In this document: piece by piece, positions 8,129-15,552 of the stretch
Layout of the letters: each line of letters opens with the position of its first letter
Numbering within the stretch: position 1 is the stretch's first letter
From: Ruegeria sp. ANG-R
Lineage (GTDB): Bacteria > Pseudomonadota > Alphaproteobacteria > Rhodobacterales > Rhodobacteraceae
Reading direction: 5' to 3'
DNA: 64,000 bases
Assembly: GCF_000813985.1 (NCBI RefSeq)
Contig: NZ_JWLJ01000007.1
Coordinates: 62,001-126,000 of the forward strand
Position numbers and translations under genes: made by a program
Notes under the pieces: model-generated
Told to the model about the DNA's origin: nothing
Seen by the model: only the letters and a program-made list of their open reading frames with translations
Database searches by the model: none

Positions 8129-9388
8129 ATGCCTTTGATGAAATCCTGGGTCGCATCGGCCAACTCCGCCGACCACCCGTTTCCGCTGAACAACCTGCCA
8201 TATGGCGTGTTCTCGACCGAAAACACCGAACCGCGCTGCGGTGTGGCCATCGGTGACATGATCTTTGACGTCACCGCCGCCGAAGCCGACGGTCTGATCG
8301 CGTTGTCGGACGAACCACTGTTCGACCTGCCGTTCTGGAACCCGCTGATGGAGGAAGGCCCCGCCGTCTGGGCCGCCCTGCGGGATCGCCTGACTGCCCT
8401 GCTGGCCGAAGGGTCTGACGAACAGCACAAGATCGAGGCTCTGCTGATCCCGCAGGACGAGGCCGAGATGCACATGCCTTTTGCCGTCAGTGAATACACC
8501 GATTTCTATGCGGGTCGGAACCACGCCTTCAATGTCGGTACCATGTTCCGCGGGCCTGAAAACGCTCTGCCGCCGAACTGGCTGCACATTCCCATCGGTT
8601 ATAACGGACGCGCGTCTTCTGTGGTGGTCTCGGGCACAGAAATCCGCCGTCCCTGGGGCCAACTGAAAGCCCCCGATCAGGACGTGCCTGCTTTCCTGCC
8701 CAGCCGCCGCTTTGACATCGAGCTTGAAATGGGCGCTATCGTCGGCACACCCTCGGATGGGCCGATCACGGTGCAGGAAGCCGATGACCACATCTTTGGC
8801 TATGTCCTGCTGAACGACTGGTCGGCACGTGACATTCAGGCCTGGGAATATCAACCGCTGGGGCCGTTTCAGGCGAAAGCCACGGCGACCTCGATCAGCC
8901 CCTGGATCGTGACCAAAGCCGCGCTCGAACCCTTCCGCTGCGACACGCCGGATCGCGAGTTCGCGCTGCTGGATCACCTGAAGGATTGCGGCCCGATGCT
9001 GTATGACATCGATCTGACCGTGACGATGGCACCCGAAGGCAGCGCCGCCACGACCATTGCCCGGACCAATTACCGGGAGATGTATTATTCCGCAGCGCAA
9101 CAGCTGGCGCATCACTCGACGTCGGGTTGCCCGATGAACGCGGGCGATCTGCTGGGGTCCGGCACGATTTCGGGGCCGACCAAGCCGGAACGCGGCTCGT
9201 TGCTGGAGCTGAGCTGGGGTGGCAAAGAACCCCTGACGCTGGACACCGGAGAAGCCCGCAGCTTTATCGAGGACGGCGACACGCTGACCCTGACAGGCGC
9301 AGCCAAAGGCGACGGCTACACGGTCGGTTTCGGCGAATGTACGGGGACGATTCTACCCGCGCTCGACGATCCGTTTGCCAGAGACTGA
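8129..9388 (+). CDS. fahA: fumarylacetoacetase
   Basis: A 419-residue full-length fumarylacetoacetate hydrolase. The N-terminal SH3-like domain (SWVASANSADHPFPLNNLPYG) is followed by the catalytic C-terminal domain. Metal ligands are visible: the Asp in YTDFYAGRNHAFNVG, the ExE pair in DIELEMGAIVG and the Asp in LLNDWSARDIQAWEYQPLG. It splits fumarylacetoacetate into fumarate and acetoacetate, the last step of homogentisate degradation. Together with maiA at 13478 it frames the aromatic catabolic cluster. It converges with the DUF2585 gene (20-base gap). Confidence 0.95.
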   Translation: MPLMKSWVASANSADHPFPLNNLPYGVFSTENTEPRCGVAIGDMIFDVTAAEADGLIALSDEPLFDLPFWNPLMEEGPAVWAALRDRLTALLAEGSDEQHKIEALLIPQDEAEMHMPFAVSEYTDFYAGRNHAFNVGTMFRGPENALPPNWLHIPIGYNGRASSVVVSGTEIRRPWGQLKAPDQDVPAFLPSRRFDIELEMGAIVGTPSDGPITVQEADDHIFGYVLLNDWSARDIQAWEYQPLGPFQAKATATSISPWIVTKAALEPFRCDTPDREFALLDHLKDCGPMLYDIDLTVTMAPEGSAATTIARTNYREMYYSAAQQLAHHSTSGCPMNAGDLLGSGTISGPTKPERGSLLELSWGGKEPLTLDTGEARSFIEDGDTLTLTGAAKGDGYTVGFGECTGTILPALDDPFARD

Positions 9389-9408
9389 TGCGGTCTCGGC
9401 CCACATAT

Positions 9409-9972
9409 TCAGAGCGCGCTCTGCCAGTCCTTTACGGCCTCGATGGGGTAGAGAAGCATCAGGACGTTCAGCGTAAGCCCGTCGCGGATCAGTGCGGTGG
9501 TCGCGATCTCGAACGCCAGTGCAATGGCAACCGTCATCCAGATCGGCAGGCGGCGGGCCAGCCAGAACCCCAGCATCATCGCGCCGATATCTGCCATCGA
9601 GTTGACGACGCTGTCGCCGTAATAATCCAGCGAGATCGTGACCGCGCGATAGTGTTCGATTACGGCGCTGGTGTTCTCGGAAATCTCCCACGCGGCTTCG
9701 ATCAGGGTGGCGATGAACAACCGCCAGCCAACGGCAAGGCGGCGCGCCACCAGCCAAAGCAGGCCGTAAAACAGAAAGCCGTGAATGATATGGCTGGGCG
9801 TGTACCAGTCCGTCAGATGCTGCGAGCTTTCGGAACTGAAGGTTTCACCATGCCACAGCTTGACATAACCGCATTTGCAAATCGGTTCGCGCCCCATCCA
9901 CAGCAGGATGATGGCACAGGCGATGACAACACAAGCGGTTGCCCAATAAGGCAAAAATCGACGTCCAAACAT
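9409..9972 (-). CDS. DUF2585 (UPF0314) family membrane protein
   Basis: A 187-residue membrane protein with about four to five hydrophobic segments. The blocks [26 protein letters not shown] and [17 protein letters not shown] match the UPF0314/DUF2585 family of alphaproteobacteria, whose function is unknown. Conserved acidic and histidine residues inside or near membrane segments suggest a catalytic or metal-binding site, but this is inference. It is transcribed against the surrounding catabolic genes, with only 52 bases between its start and the MBL gene, so the two likely share a divergent promoter region. Confidence 0.75.
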   Translation of the reverse strand: MFGRRFLPYWATACVVIACAIILLWMGREPICKCGYVKLWHGETFSSESSQHLTDWYTPSHIIHGFLFYGLLWLVARRLAVGWRLFIATLIEAAWEISENTSAVIEHYRAVTISLDYYGDSVVNSMADIGAMMLGFWLARRLPIWMTVAIALAFEIATTALIRDGLTLNVLMLLYPIEAVKDWQSAL

Positions 9973-10024
9973 ATGGCGACAACATCATCAAAGCCAGTCG
10001 CTGTCCAGAAGGGAAATCACTGAT

Positions 10025-10975
10025 ATGGCCAAGGCATTTGCGTCCCAGGGGGACATGTCGGAAAAGAAAATCAGCTTCACCGAAGTCGGCGAAGGGCTGT
10101 ATGCCTTCACCGCCGAGGGCGATCCAAACTCGGGCGTGATCATCGGCGATGACAGCGTGATGATTGTCGAGGCGCAGGCGACCCCGCGTCTGGCCAACAA
10201 GGTGATCGAATGCGTGCGCTCGGTCACGGACAAGCCGATCACCCATGTGGCGCTGACGCATTACCACGCAGTTCGTGTGCTGGGCGCCAGCGCTTTTGGC
10301 GCGCAGCAAATCCTGATGTCGGACATGGCTCGCGCCATGGTTGTTGAACGGGGTCAGGAGGATTGGGACAGCGAATTCCAACGCTTCCCCCGCCTATTCG
10401 AAGGGCATGAAAGCATCCCCGGCCTCACATGGCCCACCACCACATTCAGCGACACCATGACGGTTTATCTGGGCAACCGCCGGATCGACCTGATGCATCT
10501 GGGCCGTGCCCATACGGCAGGCGATATCGTGATCCATGTGCCCGATCAGAATGTCATGTTCACCGGTGATATCGTTGAATACCACTCTGCCTGCTATTGC
10601 GGCGACGGGCATTTCAGCGACTGGGGAGATACGCTGGATGAGATCAAGTGGTTTGACGTGGACGCTATCGCTCCGGGACGCGGCGACGCATTGGTCGGTA
10701 AGGACATGGTCAATGCGGCCATCGAAAACACCCGCGATTTCGTCGAAAGCACCTATCGCCCGGCGGCCAAGGTCGCGGCGCGCGGTGGCAGCCTGAAAGA
10801 AGCATGGGACGCGGTTCGCGCCGAATGCGACCCCAAATTCGCCGACTACGCGATCTACGAACACTGCCTGCCCTTCAATGTCGCCCGCGCCTATGACGAG
10901 GCCCGCGGCATCGACACACCCCGTATCTGGACCGCCCAGCGCGATCTGGAGATGTGGGAGGCCCTGCAGGGCTAA
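10025..10975 (+). CDS. MBL-fold protein with altered metal site, aromatic-cluster associated
   Basis: A 316-residue metallo-beta-lactamase-fold protein. The usual HxHxDH motif reads T-H-Y-H-A-V-R (residues 78-84): both first histidines remain, but the Asp and third His are replaced by Val and Arg. The later His163 (GRAHTAGD) and bridging Asp182 (FTGD) are kept, while the final GHG histidine is Arg219 (APGRG). Site-1 ligands are thus intact and the site-2-specific ligands lost, suggesting a single-metal or redesigned active site. The start is supported by AGAAGGGAA 9 bases upstream. It leads the run MBL - flavin monooxygenase - DUF2783 - VOC - maiA and probably acts on an intermediate or thioester of that pathway; substrate unknown. 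Confidence 0.8.
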   Translation: MAKAFASQGDMSEKKISFTEVGEGLYAFTAEGDPNSGVIIGDDSVMIVEAQATPRLANKVIECVRSVTDKPITHVALTHYHAVRVLGASAFGAQQILMSDMARAMVVERGQEDWDSEFQRFPRLFEGHESIPGLTWPTTTFSDTMTVYLGNRRIDLMHLGRAHTAGDIVIHVPDQNVMFTGDIVEYHSACYCGDGHFSDWGDTLDEIKWFDVDAIAPGRGDALVGKDMVNAAIENTRDFVESTYRPAAKVAARGGSLKEAWDAVRAECDPKFADYAIYEHCLPFNVARAYDEARGIDTPRIWTAQRDLEMWEALQG

Positions 10976-11109
10976 GATTTCCGGGCCGAATTTGATCCAG
11001 ATCGTGGCGGCCCGGATTTGACGGTGAAACTCTAACGCGAGACCTCCGGCGCAACTGTGCCGGAGAACAGATGCGGTGCGCCCGATGCGCCAGAAATGGG
11101 AGAGAGAGA

Positions 11110-12720
11110 GTGAACAAGATCTTTGAAGTTCCACTTTATGCTTACGAGGCCAGCCCGGACCAATCCGCGCCCGCGCCCGTGCGCCACAAGGTCATCGTTG
11201 TCGGGGCCGGTCCGGTGGGTCTGGCCGCCGCCATTGATCTGGCCCAGCAAGGCGTCGAGGTGCTGGTGCTGGACGACAATGACAAAGTCAGCTTCGGCAG
11301 CCGCGCCATTTGCTTTGCCAAACGCCCGCTGGAAATCCTCGACCGTCTGGGCTGCGGACAGCCGATGGTGGACAAGGGTGTTCTTTGGAATAAGGGCAAA
11401 GTGTTCTTCGACGAACGTCAGGTCTATGAGTTCGACCTGCAGCCCGACAGCGGCGATCAGCGCCCGGCCTTCATCAACCTGCAGCAATACTATTTCGAGC
11501 AGTTTCTGGTCGACCGCGTGCGCGAATTGCAGGCGCAGGGCGCTCCGATCGAAATCCGCGGCCGCAACAAGGTTGAAGCAGTCGGAACCCACCCTGATCA
11601 CGTCAAGCTTGAGGTCGAAACGCCCGAGGGTTCGTACACCATCGAGGCGGATTGGGTGATCGCCTGCGACGGCGCGGGCTCACCTATGCGCGCCATGATG
11701 GGCAAGGATTTCGTGGGCCGCGTTTTCGAGGACAACTTCCTGATCGCCGATGTGATCATGGAGGCTGATTTCCCCTCGGAACGCTGGTTCTGGTTCGATC
11801 CACCTTTCAACAAAGGCCAGTCGGCGCTGCTGCACAAACAACCTGATGGCGTCTGGCGCATTGACCTGCAACTGGGTTGGGATATCGACAAGGAGCGCGA
11901 AAAGCGCCCGGAAAACGTGATCCCGCGCCTCAAGGCCATGCTGGGCGAGGATGTAAATTTCGAGCTGGAGTGGGTCAGCATCTACACCTTCCAGTGCCGC
12001 CGGATGGAGCAGTTCCGCCATGGTCGCGTGATCTTTGCAGGCGACAGCGCCCATCAGGTCAGCCCGTTTGGGGCACGGGGTGCAAATTCTGGCGTTCAGG
12101 ACACCGACAACCTGTGCTGGAAGCTGAAACTGGTGATTGACGGCAAAGCGCCAGAGTCGCTGCTGGACAGCTACGATCAGGAACGCATTCACGGCGCGGA
12201 CGAGAATATCCTGAACTCGACCCGCTCGACCGATTTCATCACCCCGAAATCGCAGATGTCCCGCATCCTGCGCGATGCGGTATTGGACCTGAGTGAACAT
12301 TATGATTTTGCCCGACCGATGGTGAATTCAGGTCGGCTCAGCGTGCCTTGCGTCTATGACGGCTCGCCACTGAATTCGGCGGACGCGTTGAACGGACCAT
12401 CGCAGACGCGCCCCGGAGCGTCCTGTCCCGATGCCCCTTTGGGTGAAGACTTTCTGCTGCCTAAACTGGCTGGACAGTTCACGCTGTTGACCATCGACGC
12501 CGATGCGCCGGATGAGATTGAGGTCGATGGGATCACCGTCAAACGCCTGGCACTCTCGGTCAAAGACGACCCGACCCTGACGCTGAAGCGCCGCTATCTG
12601 GGCGATGCGACCGGAGCAGTCTACCTGATCCGTCCCGATCAGCACGTGGCCGCCCGCCGCGACACTTACGAAGAAAACGCATTCCGGCACGCGGTGCGCC
12701 GCGCCACAGGCAAGGAGTAA
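11110..12720 (+). CDS. FAD-dependent aromatic monooxygenase (PheA/TfdB/MhpA-like)
   Basis: A 536-residue class A flavoprotein monooxygenase. The FAD-binding Rossmann motif is VIVVGAGPVGLAAAIDLA (about residues 36-53); the second dinucleotide-binding DG motif is VIACDGAGSPMR; the GD motif is VIFAGDSAHQVSPFGARG. A C-terminal thioredoxin-like tail follows, as in phenol and MhpA-type hydroxylases. The GTG at 11110 after a purine-rich GGGAGAGAGAG is chosen; the ATG at 11071 lacks family-like sequence. It probably hydroxylates an aromatic acid to a para-diphenol such as homogentisate, feeding the isomerase and hydrolase encoded nearby. The exact substrate (for example 3-hydroxyphenylacetate) is inference from context. 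DUF2783 follows 5 bases after the stop. Confidence 0.85.
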   Translation: MNKIFEVPLYAYEASPDQSAPAPVRHKVIVVGAGPVGLAAAIDLAQQGVEVLVLDDNDKVSFGSRAICFAKRPLEILDRLGCGQPMVDKGVLWNKGKVFFDERQVYEFDLQPDSGDQRPAFINLQQYYFEQFLVDRVRELQAQGAPIEIRGRNKVEAVGTHPDHVKLEVETPEGSYTIEADWVIACDGAGSPMRAMMGKDFVGRVFEDNFLIADVIMEADFPSERWFWFDPPFNKGQSALLHKQPDGVWRIDLQLGWDIDKEREKRPENVIPRLKAMLGEDVNFELEWVSIYTFQCRRMEQFRHGRVIFAGDSAHQVSPFGARGANSGVQDTDNLCWKLKLVIDGKAPESLLDSYDQERIHGADENILNSTRSTDFITPKSQMSRILRDAVLDLSEHYDFARPMVNSGRLSVPCVYDGSPLNSADALNGPSQTRPGASCPDAPLGEDFLLPKLAGQFTLLTIDADAPDEIEVDGITVKRLALSVKDDPTLTLKRRYLGDATGAVYLIRPDQHVAARRDTYEENAFRHAVRRATGKE

Positions 12721-12725
12721 GCGAC

Positions 12726-12923
12726 ATGGCCGATCTGATCCTCTCACCCAACCTGACCCAGGCCGACGATTTCTATGCCGATCTGGTGGCGGCCCACGAA
12801 GGGCTTGAGAAAGCCGAAAGCGATGCGTTCAACGCGCGCCTTGTGCTGGTTCTGGCAAACCACATCGGCGACAACGCGGTGCTGAAACAAGCGCTGGACG
12901 CCGCAGCCCTGAAACAGGAGTAA
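12726..12923 (+). CDS. DUF2783 small protein
   Basis: A 65-residue protein (start MADLILSPNLTQADDFYADL) of the DUF2783 type, a small family that I recall next to FAD monooxygenase genes. It is strongly acidic and helical with no membrane segment. It begins 5 bases after the monooxygenase stop and ends 4 bases before the VOC gene, so translational coupling is likely. A role as a small partner or stabiliser of the monooxygenase is suggested by position only. No catalytic residues are evident. Confidence 0.75.
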   Translation: MADLILSPNLTQADDFYADLVAAHEGLEKAESDAFNARLVLVLANHIGDNAVLKQALDAAALKQE

Positions 12924-12927
12924 ACCG

Positions 12928-13470
12928 ATGAAAATCGAACAGATTCACCACGTCGCCTATCGCTGCAAGGACGCGAAAGAGACCGTGGAATGGTATGGCA
13001 AGATGCTGAACATGGATTTCATTCTGGCGATTGCCGAAGACCATGTGCCCTCAACCCATGAACCTGATCCCTACATGCACCTGTTTCTGGATGCTGGAAA
13101 CGGCAACGAGTTGGCGTTCTTTGAATTGCCCACCAAGCCAGAGATGGGTCGCGATCCGAACACGCCGATCTGGGTGCAGCATATTGCCTTCAAGGTGAAG
13201 GACCGGGATGAGCTGATCGCGTTCAAGGACCACCTCGAAGCCAACGGGGTCGAGGTTCTGGGTGTCACGGATCATTCGATCTTTCACTCGATCTATTTCT
13301 TCGACCCAAACGGCCACCGCGTTGAACTGGCTTGCCCCGACCCCGAGGAAGAGGCCATGCTGGCCCGGCTGGATTCGGTGAAATGGGATATGCTCGAAGA
13401 ATGGTCGCGCACCAAACGAGCCCCCCAGCACGCCGACTGGCTTCATGCCAAGGAACTAAGCAAGGGCTAA
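12928..13470 (+). CDS. VOC (glyoxalase/extradiol dioxygenase) family protein, candidate ring-cleaving enzyme
   Basis: A 180-residue vicinal-oxygen-chelate protein with two beta-alpha-beta-beta-beta modules. A likely 2-His-1-carboxylate metal triad is visible: His8 (QIHHVAYRC), His85 (WVQHIAFKV) and Glu133 (GHRVELACP). These are the positions used by glyoxalase I and type I extradiol dioxygenases. It sits between a flavin hydroxylase and maleylacetoacetate isomerase, the place where a ring-cleaving dioxygenase is required, and no cupin-type homogentisate dioxygenase lies in the window. A dioxygenase cleaving homogentisate or a related hydroquinone is therefore plausible, but an isomerase or glyoxalase role cannot be excluded. 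Start ATG lies 4 bases after the DUF2783 stop. Confidence 0.8.
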   Translation: MKIEQIHHVAYRCKDAKETVEWYGKMLNMDFILAIAEDHVPSTHEPDPYMHLFLDAGNGNELAFFELPTKPEMGRDPNTPIWVQHIAFKVKDRDELIAFKDHLEANGVEVLGVTDHSIFHSIYFFDPNGHRVELACPDPEEEAMLARLDSVKWDMLEEWSRTKRAPQHADWLHAKELSKG

Positions 13471-13477
13471 ATTCTGA

Positions 13478-14116
13478 ATGAGCGACGTGGTTCTGTTTGA
13501 CTACTGGCGATCCTCGGCCAGCTACCGGGTGCGGATTGCGCTGAACCTAGCCGGGATTACCTATCGCCCCGTTGCGGTTGACCTGGTGAACGGGGCGCAT
13601 CGCACCCCGGATCATCTGGCGCGCAATCCCCAGGGTCTGGTTCCGGTGCTGGATATCGATGGGGTTCGGTTGACCCAGTCGCTGGCAATCCTCGACTATC
13701 TGGACGAAACCCGCGATCTGGGTCTGCTGCCGCAAGACCCGAAGGCGCGTGCTGCAGCCCGTGCCCTGGCCCACAGCATCGCGGTGGATATCCATCCGGT
13801 CTGCAACCTGTCGGTTGCCAAACACGCCACCACGCTCAGCAATGGTGCGGGTGAAATGCTCGGCGACTGGATGCGCCATTTCATCCGGCCCGGGTTGCTG
13901 GCGTTTGAAACGCTTCTGGGGAACTTCGAGCAAAGCCCGTTCTGCACAGGCGATACGCCCGGTCTGGCCGATATCTGCCTGATCCCGCAGCTTTATAATG
14001 CGCGCCGGTGGGAAGTTGATCTGTCGGACATGCCACGCCTGACAGCTGTCGAAGCTGTCTGTGCCGAACATTCGGCCTTTGCCGCAGCGCATCCCGACTT
14101 GCACGCCCCGCTCTGA
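13478..14116 (+). CDS. maiA: maleylacetoacetate isomerase (zeta-class GST)
   Basis: A 212-residue zeta-class glutathione transferase. The N-terminal thioredoxin-fold motif reads SSASYRVRIALNLAGI, close to the classical SSCSWRVRIAL with the Cys replaced by Ala. LTQSLAILDYLDE provides the glutathione gamma-Glu contact, and the C-terminal helix region has GDTPGLADICLIPQLYNARR. It isomerises maleylacetoacetate (or maleylpyruvate) to the fumaryl form, which the fahA product then hydrolyses. It lies 7 bases after the VOC gene and is the last gene of the cluster. The Cys to Ala change is tolerated in several homologues since the Ser is the key residue. Confidence 0.9.
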   Translation: MSDVVLFDYWRSSASYRVRIALNLAGITYRPVAVDLVNGAHRTPDHLARNPQGLVPVLDIDGVRLTQSLAILDYLDETRDLGLLPQDPKARAAARALAHSIAVDIHPVCNLSVAKHATTLSNGAGEMLGDWMRHFIRPGLLAFETLLGNFEQSPFCTGDTPGLADICLIPQLYNARRWEVDLSDMPRLTAVEAVCAEHSAFAAAHPDLHAPL

Positions 14117-14514
14117 TCCGGCGCGGTCTGTGTAGCGGTGGGGGTACCAAAACCCTGCGGTGCGCCTTAGGTTCCCCGATATCCAAGTACGGAGGCCCTG
14201 ACGCCCATGTCTGTTTCCACGCTGATCTGATCAACTAGGTCTGGATTGGTGCGTGTCTGATCGAGGAACTGCAGACAATCAACGACGATGAGCGCCATGT
14301 TCTTGTCGGCCCTGAGGCGATTGATGACATCGTCCGAAGAAACACCGTCAGATGTGTCGATCATCACCGATTTCTCGATGGAACTTGGATCTATGCCTAT
14401 GGTCGAGAACCGATTAGCAGCGCCCTGATCAAGGAGCAGCCAGGACTCAAACCAGCCAGTTGGGACAAATTGAGCTGCCGCAGCATCGGCAGGCGCATTT
14501 GAGATGCTTCCAAA
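14117..14514 (-). pseudogene. DnaB-like helicase fragment (decayed) in intergenic region
   Basis: The minus strand has an open frame without a proper start, running from the rpmE terminator (about 14510) to a stop near 14168. It contains ANRFSTIGIDPSSIEKSV, then MIDTSDGVSSDDVINRL and the Walker B-like ALIVVDCLQFLDQTRTNPDL. The latter resembles the LIVVDYLQLL...NPDL strand of DnaB/RecA-type helicase-like ATPases. No Walker A is present, and the similarity fades after VDQI, so this is a remnant of an internal piece. The rest of the gap (14117-14170) holds nothing recognisable. The family call rests on one motif region only. Confidence 0.4.
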
Positions 14515-14546
14515 TAAAAAAGGCCGCCCAAATGGACGGCCTTTTG
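14515..14546 (-). terminator. rho-independent terminator of rplS-rpmE
   Basis: Read on the minus strand, AAAGGCCGTCC and GGGCGGCCTT form a GC-rich stem around a short ATTT loop, followed by a run of T (CCTTTTTTATTT). It begins about 20 bases after the rpmE stop codon. Confidence 0.8.
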
Positions 14547-14565
14547 CATCTCAGTCGGGTCAGGC

Positions 14566-14787
14566 TTAGAAGCCCAGACCTTCGTATTTCTTCTTGAACT
14601 TCGACACGCGGCCGCCAGCGTCCAGCAGGCGCGACGAGCCACCGGTCCATGCGGGGTGCACGGAGGGGTCGATTTCCAGAGCCAGCTGGTCGCCCTCGGC
14701 GCCCCAGGTGGATTTCATCTGAACCACGGTGCCATCGGTCATTTTGACGTCGATGAGGTGATAATCGGGATGGATGTCTTTTTTCAT
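14566..14787 (-). CDS. rpmE: 50S ribosomal protein L31
   Basis: A 73-residue L31 protein ([20 protein letters not shown] ... [10 protein letters not shown]). It carries no cysteine at all, so it is of the zinc-independent (C-minus) kind. It lies 11 bases downstream of rplS on the same strand and is followed by a strong terminator, so rplS-rpmE form a two-gene unit. A GGAGCG ribosome-binding site precedes the ATG. L31 bridges the large and small ribosomal subunits. Confidence 0.95.
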   Translation of the reverse strand: MKKDIHPDYHLIDVKMTDGTVVQMKSTWGAEGDQLALEIDPSVHPAWTGGSSRLLDAGGRVSKFKKKYEGLGF

Positions 14788-14798
14788 CTTTCCGCTCC

Positions 14799-15182
14799 TT
14801 ACGCCTCGGCGCCAGCCTTGGGCTTGTAGTTGGTGACCTCTGCGATACGCGCGGATTTACCGCGACGGGTGCGCAGATAGTACAGTTTGGCGCGACGAAC
14901 GCGGCCACGGCGGACAACGGTGATGCTGTCGATATTGGTCGAATGCAGGGGGAACACACGCTCCACGCCTTCGCCAAACGAAATCTTGCGAACGGTGAAC
15001 GAACCGGCGATGCCGCTGCCACCTTTGCGCGCGATGCAGACACCTTCGTAGTTCTGCACACGGGTGCGCGACCCTTCGGTCACTTTAAAGCCGACACGGA
15101 TGGTGTCACCGGCTTTGAAATCGGGGATGTCTTTCCCCAGGGCGGCAATCTGTTCCGCCTCTAGCTGTGCGATCAGGTCCAT
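14799..15182 (-). CDS. rplS: 50S ribosomal protein L19
   Basis: A 127-residue L19 protein located at the 30S-50S interface. Family blocks include [42 protein letters not shown] and [18 protein letters not shown] short alanine-rich C-terminal tail follows. In many bacteria rplS directly follows trmD; here a convergent lysozyme gene and 370 bases of leader separate them, so rplS must have its own promoter. An attenuator-like structure is visible in that leader. Confidence 0.96.
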   Translation of the reverse strand: MDLIAQLEAEQIAALGKDIPDFKAGDTIRVGFKVTEGSRTRVQNYEGVCIARKGGSGIAGSFTVRKISFGEGVERVFPLHSTNIDSITVVRRGRVRRAKLYYLRTRRGKSARIAEVTNYKPKAGAEA

Positions 15183-15552
15183 CGCAGTTACTCCTATCTG
15201 CTCGTGGTTGGTCCACGAAGTTTGGGCACGGCCTGAGAGCTCTTGGTCTTCACCGGGTCCTGCGTACAGCCCGCCAGAGGTCAGATCGAATGTTCCTTTT
15301 GGTCCGGTCCGCCCTTTCGCGCCGTGGCCGAAGAAAGCCGGGCGTCACGTCAGGATGCAAACCAAAAAACCGGGGTCGCGCAAAGCCACACCGGATTGCG
15401 TTGCTTTAAGGGCTTTGCGGGCAGGGATCAAGCCTAATTCTTGGCTGAACCGGTGAGTTTTTGCCACCCGTCAAATCCCCCGTTGCCTTGTCGCTCAGAT
15501 CAGGCATTCTGTGATCAATTATAAGAGCAGATATTTGATACAGGATCATAAG
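15183..15552. other. 370-base gap: rplS leader and lysozyme promoter region
   Basis: No gene is supported here; open frames are shadows. On the minus strand it is the long leader of rplS and contains competing hairpins (described separately). The right-hand 60 bases (AT-richer, around 15500-15550) probably hold the promoter of the plus-strand lysozyme gene. Confidence 0.5.
15364..15419 (-). promoter_or_regulatory. possible attenuator in the rplS leader
   Basis: On the minus strand CGCAAAGCC (15419-15411) can pair with GGCTTTGCG (15387-15379). An alternative stem uses CCGG at 15394-15391 and CCGG at 15373-15370, immediately followed by six T (15369-15364). The two structures share bases and exclude each other, as in anti-terminator/terminator pairs. 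Ribosomal protein operons often use leader control, but the function here is inferred. Confidence 0.35.

Noticed and set aside
11071..11109. ATG at 11071 as start of the flavin monooxygenase
   Set aside because: The added residues are Cys/Arg-rich and unlike homologues; the GTG at 11110 directly follows a purine-rich ribosome-binding site and gives the usual KIFEVPLY start.
8129..14116. Reading the cluster as a standard hmgA-containing homogentisate operon
   Set aside because: No cupin-type homogentisate dioxygenase or hpd gene is present in or near the cluster.
15064..15456. Plus-strand open frames in the rplS leader
   Set aside because: They run antisense to rplS and through the structured leader; composition is shadow-like.
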